64,000 nucleotides of DNA from Stictocephala bisonia (taxonomy: Eukaryota; Arthropoda; Insecta; Hemiptera; Membracidae): positions 1-64,000 of the forward strand of contig JAQJVL010002586.1 in assembly GCA_035578905.1 (NCBI GenBank), given 5' to 3'. Every line of letters starts with the position of its first letter. The stretch's first letter is position 1. Shown here one piece after another: positions 11,807 through 22,644 of this stretch. A program made the position numbers and the translations under genes. The notes beneath the pieces were generated by a model, which saw nothing but the letters and a program-made list of their open reading frames with translations, had not been told where the DNA came from and searched no databases.

Positions 11807-12691
11807 ATTACCTTACCATTTAAGATAGTCGCGGGGGTGAGTTTGCGCCCGATAAGGGCATGTGTCAGCGAGTTGCGAAGTAATAACCGAGTGTGAGTCA
11901 ACTGGTTCCACCAATTCAAGGGATGTCATTCCAGTCATGCTATCTATGAACACCGACTGCCGCCTTTCAGCTATTCTATCGTCCATCGGCTGAGCCCTGG
12001 ATTGAGGAGGGGCAATAATGCAGCTGTCCGACCACCATTGGTCTATATACCAATCTAATAGTGTGAAGCACATTGTCATCTTATTGCATTTCGGCATGGA
12101 TTGCCCCACCAGAAGTGGCTCCATCTATCTTAAATCACTATTATGTAGTGCACACAGCCGCTGTTACGGCTAACCCAACATCATGGCTAACCACTATCGT
12201 GGCTACAGGGATCAGCTAACCAAAGAGTGGCGAGGCCACACGGCGTGATCAGAACCGGTGGAAGGAGTGGTACCAATCGGATCCATCCTACAAGATAAAC
12301 CATTTCGCTGACACACTCCCGCACCACTTTAGATTTAGTTTTAGTTCCAACAAAATGGTTAGGATCAAGTTTACCATAAGTAGTTAAGTAGTTATTTTGC
12401 CGCGCGAGCTGACACACCTTACCTTCTATTTAAAAAAAAAAAAAAAAAAAAAAAAAGGAAAAAGAGAAGAATTTCAGAACACTGACCGCGGCTTCAACCA
12501 ACCAACTGTGGACGACTTACAACACATCCCCGCGGGGTGATTTTCGAACTTAGGGCACCTCCCTGCTGGAGGAGAGGCGGACTCTTCGGCCCCCAGGATT
12601 TTAACAGGCCAAGCTGACCCCCACACCTTCCTCACCTCCCACCTTAAAAAAAAAAAAAAAAAAAAAAAACACATTTTAGGGGGGGGGAGAT
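11807..12691 (+). other. 3' region of an LTR retrotransposon, with two poly(A) runs and a polypurine tract
   Basis: Short ORFs here show no recognisable domain and none is called. The stretch carries A runs at about 12431-12456 and 12645-12669 and ends with a run of nine G followed by AGAT (about 12678-12691). That looks like the polypurine primer site of an LTR element whose LTR starts at 12692. The coding part of that element is not present to the left; the LINE abuts it at about 11806. Confidence 0.45.
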
Positions 12692-13438
12692 TGTGGCGGC
12701 GCCACCCGCGGCGGGGGATGCAACTAGCGCGTGCGCATGCGCGAGGATCTGGGAAGGGGTGCGGCGTACGCAGGCGGAAGGCAGTCGGAGAGTGTTGTGC
12801 ATGCCCGATGGGCGAAAATACCGACTCCAGCCGCTCGCTCGACAGCTAAGTTATTTAGAGTAGATCCTTATTAATTAGTAACCGTAAATTTCAGTATGAA
12901 TAGATTAGGCTAAATTAACTATTAAGGGGGGGGGGAGTAGTTCCGATAGGTAGGATTTAAGCAGTCAGTTAAAATGTAGGGATTCAGAAGTCTAGGGCAC
13001 GGGGGGATTGCAGCCGACCAGTTCCTTTTCAGTTCAGTGTAATCAATCAATTAACTTATAATTATATTACCCTTAAGGTAGATCGCTATTTAGTGCTGAT
13101 CAAAGCTGGTTGTGATTGTTAGGCACCGTCAGCAAGCACTAACGCGGCCGAAACCATTGTACCAGCCCGCGCGTTTCTTACGCGGCGGAAACGGCGAAAG
13201 CTATTACCCAGTGATGATCTCTCACGGCCTCTGATAATTAATCATTTGCTATTCAACTCACTTTTTAATCGCGCATTTCATCCGTCTTTTAATTTTCCCG
13301 CAATTAGCACCAGTGCCCCAATAATTACGTCACCAACCAATTTCTTTTCGCCCGTTTTCCCGCAATTTAATAAACAATTAATTATTTTATCAAAATTGAC
13401 TACAGTCATTGTATCCTCTGTAATAGTTATAATTTAAA
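12692..13438 (+). repeat. Probable 3' LTR of a gypsy-like retrotransposon
   Basis: The sequence starts TGTGGCGGCGCCACCCGCGG directly after a G-rich polypurine tract, the arrangement expected at a 3' LTR. The first 150 bp are strongly GC-rich, unlike the surroundings. The end is not defined; I stop at the foldback element that begins at 13439. No 5' LTR is in the window, so length and identity cannot be tested here. Confidence 0.4.
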
Positions 13439-13804
13439 CAAAATTAAAAATATTTCCACCAAATTACAGATAAAATGAAGGAAGATGACTCTTACCTTAG
13501 TCTACCAAGAGCGCTTTCACGGGACCCTGCATCATCAGTTGGTAAAAAAATAAACTATATTAAATTGCGCGTCATAATAAGCTAGGAAATAACCTTTTGT
13601 CAGTAGAATGTATAAAATCCATGTACATGGAGTAAAGTTCTTAGATATGGTTATTTCCTAGCTTATTATGACGCGCAATTTAATATAGTTTATTTTTTTA
13701 CCAACTGATGATGCGGGATCCCGCGAAAGCGCTCTTGGTAGCCTAAGGTAAGAGTCATCTTCCTTTATTTTATCTGTAATTTGGTGGAAATATTTTTAAT
13801 TTTG
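13439..13804. repeat. 366-bp foldback MITE with 156-bp arms
   Basis: Inverted arms 13439-13594 and 13649-13804 are equal in length (156 bp) and nearly identical. Both start CAAAATTAAAAATATTTCC from the outside, and a 54-bp spacer separates them. Flanks are AT-rich and I could not choose a target duplication. There is no coding potential. Confidence 0.85.
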
Positions 13805-14109
13805 ATTAAAATAATTAATTATATAAATAATAGTACTTCAAGAGTTTTTTTTGTGTAGCTTAATTATGTTAATAATGTAAGTTATATTTTAGTATCTAGC
13901 CTATACATTTTAAAATGCTGAGAAAGACTGGAAGAAACAAAGTTTAGTAGGGGGGCAGGAAGTGAGCAATGAGTCAGACAGACAGGTAGTAACTTGCTCC
14001 AGTTTGATCAAGCATCTTCCTTCCTGCTAATAATGTTAGTTGTGTTGGAACAGTGCAACAATAAAGATGTGAAATTTCTTAATGTGAATTTTTTCATGGC
14101 AAAGGTGAT

Positions 14110-16080
14110 TCAAACGAAAAAGAATGTGGTTGTGAGTATACAGAATCGGAAATTATTGACCAGTTCAAGGAAAAGTTCAAAATAGCCAACAAAAGTGAAA
14201 AGTTTCTTATATTAACATCTTTACCCAAAAGTTGGTCATGTGCACGAATTGAAAGTGAATTTGGTGTAAGCAATTACTTAGCCAGAAAATCAAAAAAGTT
14301 AATAGAAGAAAAGGGAATACTGTCCACTCCAGATTCCAAGCCTGGTAGAACACTTCCTCAAGAGACAGCTTCGTTAGTAAAAGACTTTTACTGCAGCGAT
14401 GAAATTAGTAGACTAATGCCAGGCAAGAAAGACTACGTGTCCTAGGGAAAGAGCTCTGAAGGTAACCCTATCCATGTTCATAAAAGACTTATATTACTAA
14501 ACTTGCGAGAAGCATATCAGCTGTTCAAATCAAACACACCAGATATAAAGGTGGGTTTTTCCAAATTTGTTGAGTTACGACCAAAAAATTGTATAATAGC
14601 TGGAGCAAGTGGAACACATGCTGTCTGTGTTTGCACGGTACACCAGAATGTTAAACTGATGATGGCTGGTGCCAACTTAAACAAAGTTTTACTTTTAAGG
14701 AGTGATCAACCACTGAAAACCTACAAAGAGTGCCTTGCAAAAATAATGTGTAATCCACCAAACCAGTCATGTTTTTTGAATGATTATGATTACTGTCCAG
14801 ATGTTAGTTTGTTCAGAGATGCTCTATTAACGGCTCTTGAAGAAGATATGGTCGAAAGTATAACTTACAAACAATGGATAACTGTTGATCGCTGTACATT
14901 TGAGACACTAACAAAACCAACTGAGAAGTTTGTACAGGAATTCAGCAAACAGCTTGTTCATCTGAAAAGGCATGATTTTGTTGCTAAACAACAGTCAACG
15001 TTTTATTCTGAAAAGAAATCTGCTTTAAGTAAAGATGAAGTGATTGTGCAATGTGACTTTTCAGAAAATTACTCATTTGTGATTCAGGACGAAGCTCAAA
15101 GTTTCCATTGGAATAACTCAATGGCTACAGTCCACCCATGTGTAGTTTATTACAAAGAAACAAACGAAAACAGTGACAACGAAGATGTTTTGACCTACAA
15201 AAGTTTTGTATTTATCTCGGATTGTTTTACCCATAATACAGTACTTGTTCATGTCTTTCAAAAGAAACTAATAGAGTTTATCAAGCAAGACTTCATGCCG
15301 AATTTAAAGAAGATTTACTACTTTAGTGATGGCTCAGCCGCCCAATATAAGAACCGAAAGAACTTTACTAACTTGTGTCACCATACTGAGGACTTTGATG
15401 GGATAGAAGCAGAATGGCATTTTTATGCAACTTCGCATGGGAAGGGAGCGTGTGACGGGATTGGAGGCACAGTAAAATGACTGGCGGCCAAAGCTAGCCT
15501 TCAGAGCCCTATAAATAACCAGATTTTGACTCCCATCCAGTTGTATCAGTGGGGGAAAGATAATATTTCATCTGTAATGTTTATTTATGTTACAAATGAT
15601 GAATTCATGCAAGAAGAGTAAATCATGGAAAAAAGATTTGAGGAAGCGGTTACTGTCACTGGGACTCAGAGCTATCACGCTTTTATCCCAGTCAGTAACA
15701 CAAAAATCAAAACAAAAATTATATCTGACACTTAAAAGTCAGATCTTCACAACATTCAAGTTGCTCCAGATGCTGATGATGTACTATTTGAAGAGATAAA
15801 TGGATTTGTTGCTTGTGCATATGACAGCAAATGGATAGCTTGTGTTTTGTCTAAAAACCACTCTGAAAAAGAAGTTGTTCTATCATTTCTCCATCCTCAT
15901 GGACCATCCCCTTCTTTTGCGTGTCCCAGAAGACTAGATGTCTTAACAGTGCCACATAACTTTATTATATGCAGTATTAATCCAACCACGCCAACTGTTA
16001 GGACATACAGATTATCTGCCGACGAGATGTCCAGAGCTTCCCAAATTTTATCAAAGAAGAAGCAAACATTATATTCATAA
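14110..16080 (+). pseudogene. Decayed transposase-like gene of an unnamed, widespread family
   Basis: One plus-strand frame carries a continuous protein pattern of about 650 codons, broken by in-frame stops at 14443, 15478, 15619 and 15733 but without frameshift; the largest open piece is 14503-15480. The N-terminal part has a possible helix-turn-helix (SWSCARIESEFGVSNYLARK). The core shows CDFSENYSF near 15054, YFSDGSAAQYKNRKNF near 15320 and HGKGACDGIGG near 15433. The spaced Asp residues in CDFSENY and FSDG are reminiscent of a DDE/RNase H-like fold, but I cannot name a superfamily. I recall similar proteins in arthropods and other animals as uncharacterised, possibly transposon-derived. 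The start is uncertain: an apparent frame change upstream of 14110 makes the true N-terminus unclear. Confidence 0.65.
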
Positions 16081-17060
16081 AATCATTACATTCTTGTTTG
16101 AAGACAGTGGCTTGTGATTATATCTATTTACTACATGATCATGTTTTCAATTGTAAATAAACTGAACACTGAAATAGGACCATCTTAAATATATAATATT
16201 ATTGTAAATATTTTATAAATAAATAATATTAAATTGGTTATTTTCAAGTGATAAAATGGAAAGGACATTACTGTATTCAAAGAACATAACAATTAATTTC
16301 ATGATTATAAAGAGGTAAGAATATCAATGACTTATTTATGAATCATTTGTTACAAAATACAATGGTAGGCCTACATACTGATCACTAAAGTTTATTCAGT
16401 ATTGTTATTACTTTATTATTATTATTATAGTCTATTTTACTGCACTATAATAAAGATCTTTCTTTATAAATGTATTTTTACAATAAATTTTACTTTGCTC
16501 AAACCTATTACGTTAACTATGTTACGTCATGTATCTATAGTCAATAGAAACTTACATGCATTCTATACGTGTTCAGTGGTTGAACTACTGATGTATTTTT
16601 TCTTTAATATGATCCCATAGGAGTACCATAATGAAATTTGGCATATGCACTCTAGTAGGAACTATTAAAAACATTTTTCCCCAAAGAAATAAAAAATTTC
16701 GATTTTGAGATATTTCAAAATAAACTTAGATTTTTGAAAAATTTAATTACTAAGCTTATATTTAGTCAAGTGACATATCAAATTGTAGCTCTTGAAATTC
16801 TAAAGAGAATGGTGAAAGTTTGAACTCTCTAGGTTGAATGGTTTTGGAGTTAGAGGTATTTAAAAATTTCCGAACACGTCGAAAATCTACCGATTTTTCA
16901 ATTTTCAAAAATTTATAACTCAGAAACGAAAAGTCAAAAAAATCTAAAACTTTGTATTACTTTGAGGTATAGAACAAAATTACCAAATATCCATTTTGAA
17001 AAACCCAAGTTCTGAAATTATTTTTTATTGGTTGATTTGACATGGAATGACCCGAAAACA
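16081..17060. other. AT-rich non-coding stretch with an unidentified repeat-like segment
   Basis: No gene was recognised. The part from about 16620 to 17040 (atgaaatttggcatatgcac...) has the look of an interspersed repeat, but only one copy is in the window. Confidence 0.5.
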
Positions 17061-17063
17061 AAA

Positions 17064-17747
17064 CCGGTGCAGTTGAGACAGTAAAATCCACAAGAAAAGA
17101 CTTACTAAATTTCCGAAACTGTGCACAGGTGATTATAAAGGAGAGAAATGGATGGATGAGAAAGAGGTTATGATGTTGAGTTCAACACATACAAACAAAA
17201 TAGTTTCTACTGGGAAGGAGAACTACAAGACCAAGCAACCAATTATAAAACCTAAAAGCATTATTGATTACAATAAGAATATGGGTTTAATTGACAAATC
17301 AGACATTTAAAGTTACATCTTTCAATTCATGCATAAGGAAATCTAAAAAATGGTACCAAAAAAACTATTTTTCTATCTATTGGACATGGCGGTATACAAT
17401 TCTTTTATTGTATACAAAATTAAATCAGGCAAACACATGCAGTTCACCCAATTCAGGCTCAATCTAATCACGCAAATGTTTGAAACATTTACACCAACAA
17501 GAAACTCGCCAGCGGAAGGAAGAAAGTCTAAAGAAGATTTGCCCACTCGCTTATCTGGAAGACATTTCCCCTGTTATATTCCTTCAACTAGAAGGAATCA
17601 AAGCCAAGAAGGAAGTGCCAACGTTTTAAATAGTCAACAATCGAACCACAAAAGTGGTGAGAGACGCCGTTTATGTGCAAGGACTGTGACGTAACGCTTT
17701 GCGTTCCTGAGTATTTTCAACTTTACCACACGAAGCGCAACTTTTGA
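17064..17747 (+). pseudogene. piggyBac transposase, C-terminal half
   Basis: The plus-strand frames show motifs of the C-terminal half of piggyBac transposases in the expected order: MDEKEVMMLSSTH near 17152, IDYNKNMGLIDKSD near 17267, LFFYLLDMAVYNSFIVYK near 17365, then a basic linker. A terminal cysteine-rich domain follows (CKDCDVTLCVPEYFQLYH), ending with a stop at 17745-17747. Stops at 17308-17310 and about 17344 and a frameshift before the cysteine-rich tail inactivate it. The N-terminal half is not upstream; a matching N-terminal fragment lies in opposite orientation at 18420-19330. Confidence 0.75.
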
Positions 17748-18420
17748 ACACATATAAAATAACTTGCCTTTTTTTATATCTAATAAAACTTCTTTCATAT
17801 GTAAAATGACGAATTATTACTCATTTACCTCAAATAGTTTTTTTTTATGTAATAGTAAATTTCAAAGTAATAGGTTAATTTTTTGACAAAACGTGTTTCA
17901 TTTTTTTTTTATTAGTTTATATTAATTTATTTTGTATTACAAATGAACTTATTAAACAAAATAACTTCATTAGACAACTTAAAAAAAATTTTAAAAACTC
18001 ACTTATTGTGGCACATTTAAGATAGATAATGGATGTCTATGTGATGTCAATACCTGTCAAAGGGTTAAACACAAAAAATGAATAAAAAACTAAACTTTTT
18101 AATGTCTCCTTTTATAAGCAATAAGAGGGCATGTCTCAATCAAAGTGACTATAAAAAGTGTTATCACAAAAAAAAAAAAAAAAACATTCTTAATAGCACT
18201 ACCAGCAGAAGAATGTTTTAAAAATATTATTTCAAAAAATTACCAAAAATACTTAGTTTACTGGACCATTATATTTTTCTCAATTGCAATCTTTTCCTTA
18301 GTCACTTTGTAATGGACATCACCATCATACTTAAATTAAATCGGTGGATGCTTAAACGGCCCAGTCATTCTGCTGTTTTGCCGAAAAAAAATATTTCTAT
18401 GTTCAAAAAGAGAGTTTTTA
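17748..18420. other. AT-rich non-coding spacer between two piggyBac fragments
   Basis: No ORF of interest. Poly(A) and poly(T) runs occur, for example about 18170-18184. Confidence 0.5.
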
Positions 18421-19330
18421 CTTTAAAAAAAATAGAAGACCATAAACAGTAACACCTGTCATTTCCAGCCCTATGATAATGGAACCTCGGATAACCGGTG
18501 AAGACACAGTAGTATAAATTCTCCATGGGCTAAGGAGGTCATAAGGAGTGTAATGGGGACTGTTCCATAGGCAGTGTCTGCACTAAATTAGGAAACAGTG
18601 ACATAAGCAGCTTCACCATTTCGACAGTGCCGTAACCACAAGCTTGGGGGCCTGGGGCTAGAATCATTAGGAGGCACCATACTGGGGGGAGGGGGTCTTG
18701 AATAAGAAGTTTTAGTGACATTTACCTCACCTCGTAAAGCGCATTTCACTATCGTGTCTGCACTTATTGTCACCTCGTGTACGGTTGTTATTGTTGAAAA
18801 AGTGTATAATTCGTAGTAAATTCTTAAATCTATCTTGAGAAAATACTGTGCTAAATATAGAGGTACTAAGCAGGGGATCATTACTCCAATACTGTTCAAT
18901 GGTATTTTTTTTTTAACATAAGACATGAGCAAAGCAGTTCCAAAAAATGTATAAATTTCATCAACAGTAGTGTTGTACCATTTTTTGACCTTAGATGCAT
19001 CTTTTAGTGTTGGTTGAGTTGCCCATTGATGACTGTATCTATTCGTTTCAATGACAATTTCGCTTACTAGATCTTTATAAAATACTAACAAGAAACAATC
19101 TAGTTCATTACAGTTATTATCTAGATCAACAAAGTCATTATTTATTCCAGACTTACTTTCATCAAAAGTAAATAAAGATGGTTGAAACTTGTTTCTACCA
19201 CTTGAATGCCTCCATTCAAAAAGGTTCTGAGCGCCTATTGGAGAATAGATGTCATTGACGTCTTCATTGTCACTACATTTTGATTGATCTGAAGTGGACT
19301 AAGTTCGGTTGATCTTCAACTGCCATTCTG
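18420..19330 (-). pseudogene. piggyBac transposase, N-terminal/core fragment
   Basis: On the minus strand a frame entering at about 19330 shows a Ser/Asp-rich region, then GAQNLFEW near 19235 and FLLVFYKDLVSEIVIETNRY near 19090. KKWYNTTVDEIYTFFGTALL follows near 18990, the characteristic WY...EI..F.G pattern at the start of the piggyBac core. After about 18790 the match decays and frames change; weak similarity continues to about 18430 (TGVTVY). The first aspartate region of the catalytic core is not recognisable, so the piece is inactive. Confidence 0.7.
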
Positions 19331-19639
19331 GGCATTAAATTTATCAATTCAATTCGCTATATAAATTGTACCTACAACAACCTCAAATTTTACAACTGCT
19401 TAATTAAATAGCAACACAAAATAAAAGATAAGAAATTTTCTGGTTTAAAAAAATAACCATACAATTAATTATTCAAAACATAGTTAAATTTTATTCTTTC
19501 ACACAACATATAAAATGTGATAAATACTTATTTACATCAAAGTGTATTTATGTACCAGTAGGTTGCTAAAATTCTTGTCTTCTGACTTAAACTGAAAAGA
19601 AGTCATCAATGATTTTTTTCTATATGAGCCTTTTTGTTC

Positions 19640-20055
19640 GTTAATATTCTATAGAAAGAAGGACTAGGCCACTAAGTCTGTTCTGGCTCATGGAGTTCCG
19701 TAGGCGGTTTTAAATTAATTTAAGTTTAGAAAGGACCGCTCTGCCTTGGTGACGGTGACAGGAACAGTCAAGTACATTACGCCAGCAGTGCATATGTCTG
19801 GGTAAGTTGCAGGCAAAATGTTTTAGTGAATGATCAACATATCTGCCAGTTCTTTGACACTATCAATTTTCTTTAGGTCTTCATTTTGAAGCTCTTCATC
19901 AGATGTTTTCAAAATAAATTCAGACTGAACAATTTTATATGTGTCCAAAACAGATTTCATTCCTTGCATTAATTCAGATTTCATCTTCGATATAGTTGTC
20001 TTGCCTTTTTTAGTGTGGATTATGAACTGAATTAAATCAAGGGGCCCCTAATTAC
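19640..20055 (-). pseudogene. hAT transposase C-terminal dimerisation fragment
   Basis: The minus-strand frame from about 20050 reads a helical segment (MKSELMQGMKSVLDTYKIVQ) followed by a stop and then LPATYPDICTAGVMYLTVPV and TKAERSFLNLN. This is the hAT C-terminal dimerisation pattern, in which PVTVA..AERSFS.LK is the hallmark. Several stops interrupt it. No DDE core, BED finger or terminal repeats are visible next to it, so it is an isolated relic unrelated to the full-length hAT at 48174-51337. Confidence 0.7.
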
Positions 20056-20665
20056 AAAATATTGTTCAGTTGAATTTTCTAGTCGAAAAAACTGTGTTTT
20101 TCGATACCTAATTTTTAACAAACCCATAGGGCCCTCGGCGGCTTCATGATTTTATAATTATAAATAGATTATAAATAGAATTTCATAGGCCCATATTATA
20201 GGCTTTCATGATTATAAATAGAATTTCATGCAAGCCCAAAATTTTGAATGTTAAAAATGATGTTTAACAAAGAATACCTATTAATTGAAAATTTCTAATA
20301 TTATTGATGAATTTAAAAAGAGTAATTATGCTTTTGAAATTACAAAATTTCGTGTTCTATGTGGATTTTCAAACACGTCTATGACGCTGTTAGGTCACTG
20401 CTCCAGTTGCCCTGGTGGTAGTTAGGGCGGTTTTCAAGTGCATGAGTATGAATTTAGTACAAGATGGTATAATTTATGTCTTTTTACCCAGTATATTTCA
20501 TGAAAAAAAATTCAGCACAGTATCAGACAATTTATTTGGTACATAGTGCCTTAAAAAATTAAATGCAATATCTACAATGCAATTGCAATGATAAAATCAT
20601 TGTCGTTGTTTTGATGTCATGATAGATGATGACTTTGCAGGAAGACTGAAAAGAAAAGTTGTAAT
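20056..20665. other. Non-coding stretch, no feature recognised
   Basis: AT-rich sequence with a short imperfect duplication around 20155-20230 (ataaatagaatttcat). No gene seen. Confidence 0.5.
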
Positions 20666-20666
20666 A

Positions 20667-21580
20667 TAGGTGTCTATAAAAGAACTCCGGGGTTTTGAAG
20701 TATAATATTTTAATGAAGGAAAAAAGGAATATAAATGTTTTATACATTATTAGAAAGGTAGTAATGTCAAGTTTTTTTTACATATTAATACAGTTCAATA
20801 TGAGCCCCGTTAGTGGCATGGCACACATCATAACGATATTCAATCTCTTCCCATGTCCTGGCCAGCATGTCTGGGGACACGGTTGCCACGCAATTGATTA
20901 TTCGTTCCCTGAGATGGCCAACATCTCGGATTTTCTCTCCATACATAAGGTTCTTGATATGCCCCCAGAAGCCAAATCTCTTAATCTTGTCTGCTGGTTT
21001 AATGTGGTGTAACAGTTGAATCTTGTAAGCAGTTAAACAAAGTCTTTTATGAACTACCTTATGAACCGTTGATCTCGGTAATCCCAACTCCAGACTGCGC
21101 CTTATTATCGATTTCTTAGGGCTTCGAAAGTATGAAGTGCGGATTCTGTCCACATTCACTTGTGACACACGCGGCCTACCCGGTGACTTTTGTTTTAAAA
21201 CACTTCCGGTTTCCTTGAAAGAACTTAACCATTGACGAATTGTTTTGTCCGTAGGCGGATCAACACCGTAATTACGTCGAAAGTTTCTTTGTACCGTAAC
21301 AACAGAATTAGTTTCTATAAGCCAAATAACGCACTGAGCCTTTTGTTGCGGCGTCGCCATAGCGCGGCAGTCCAGACGGCACTGAGTCACTCTCTGGCGA
21401 AACGTTGTTTCAAGGTCAAAGCTACACAGAGCTGCCAACTGTTGAAGAAAACAATTCCTATTGGTATGAGTAAAACTTGATAAGCTAATCGTTTCGAACA
21501 AATTATAAACATTTTTTTATCTTCTATAGTTATTAATATATGAATTTTTAAAACCCCGGAGTTCTTTTGTAGACACCCTG
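20667..21580 (-). mobile_element. Internally deleted mariner-like transposon
   Basis: Inverted ends of about 28 bp match: GGTGTCTATAAAAGAACTCC from about 20669 on the plus strand, and GGGTGTCTACAAAAGAACTC read inward from about 21580 on the minus strand. TA dinucleotides adjoin both ends. The element encloses a shortened transposase ORF on the minus strand. Its length of about 0.9 kb fits a non-autonomous derivative. Confidence 0.8.
20785..21360 (-). pseudogene. Mariner-like transposase with N-terminal HTH (DUF4817 type), DDE core deleted
   Basis: From the ATG at 21360 the protein starts MATPQQKAQCVIWLIE and continues with TVQRNFRRNYGVDPP and IRQWLSSFKETGSV, then the basic GRPRVS hinge and a second HTH (RSLELGLPRSTVHKVVHKRL). 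This is the DNA-binding half of this mariner-like family. It then jumps directly to the C-terminal region (FGFWGHIKNLMYG, LRERI...TPDML-type ending, ATNGAHIELY). The catalytic Asp residues between are missing, so about 190 residues remain of a protein normally about 350 long. The frame is otherwise open, which suggests one clean internal deletion. Codons upstream of 21360 are not needed for the family match. Confidence 0.8.
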
Positions 21581-21583
21581 TAC

Positions 21584-22644
21584 AATCCATATATGTTGTG
21601 TGTAGAATCTTTCAATTTTAAGTCTCTTGCATTTAAATTGGTAGGTAGTGGAAAATATAATCATTTTATAAATATTATTATTTTTACTTTAATAATACCT
21701 ACCAAGTAAGGTGTTTTCGATTTAGTTGTTCATCTGTTTTAACTTGAATAATATTAATTAATGTAATTTTCAAAATTATGACAACGCCTATTCTGATAAT
21801 GAATTTTATATTAATGAATGAACATTTTTGGGATTTGGGCCCCCAAACACGTATGTGACATTGCCCCTAATCCCTTTCGGTGACTCTGCTTGAGTATTTG
21901 TTTATAATACATAGACATATATATTGTTTGGTTGACTATATATCAATATTGTACTGATTGCTGGAATGCCGACATTCATAAAAAAAAAAAAAAATGGACT
22001 GATCGTAGAATTAATTCAACTCTCAAAATGTTTCTTTCAGAGGAGCCCACGAAAAGACCAGAAAATATATTTGACGTTTATTTACTGATGTTTAGTTGTA
22101 CTGCATATGTTTTGTTATCAGTTCCTTTTATTGGTGTTCTCATGTTCATGTTGTCAACCCATAGATGCTGATCACTGAGAATAAAATGTTATAGATATTA
22201 TCCAAGCTATTAAAATACCTAATTAATTTTTATTAATCACAAACTCTGTGTCTTTTATCGTATTGAATAAAGTCCTCTAAAAATTGTTTGATGTACACAG
22301 GCAGTTTTCCTTTATAAAAATACAAAAAAAATTATTTAAAAAATTTTTGTTATAGTTTTTAGGAGACCAAAGAAACACTATTTCATTAATAATTCCTTTT
22401 AATGGAAAACAATTATATGCATAAAAACTAATGTAACGGAAGCTTTCTATTGGGTCGCCATTATGCTTTTACAGCATTTTTCCTTTTCCGTTACAACTTT
22501 TTGTCTACATCTACTGAGATATATCGCTGAGCAGTAATGTATTGTATTTCATGTCTGTTTTGGCTTAAATGGGGCCCAATTTCTGCTGACCGCTCGTATT
22601 TCCCAGATGTTCAACTTTATGTCATTTTGAAATAGGTATTTTAT
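21584..22644. other. Non-coding stretch, no gene recognised
   Basis: AT-rich. A 79-codon ORF at 21932-22171 has no recognised domain and is not called. Confidence 0.5.

Noticed and set aside
11813..12124. Minus-strand ORFs between 11.8 and 12.7 kb
   Set aside because: No recognisable domain, interrupted by poly(A) runs; more likely non-coding end of an LTR element.
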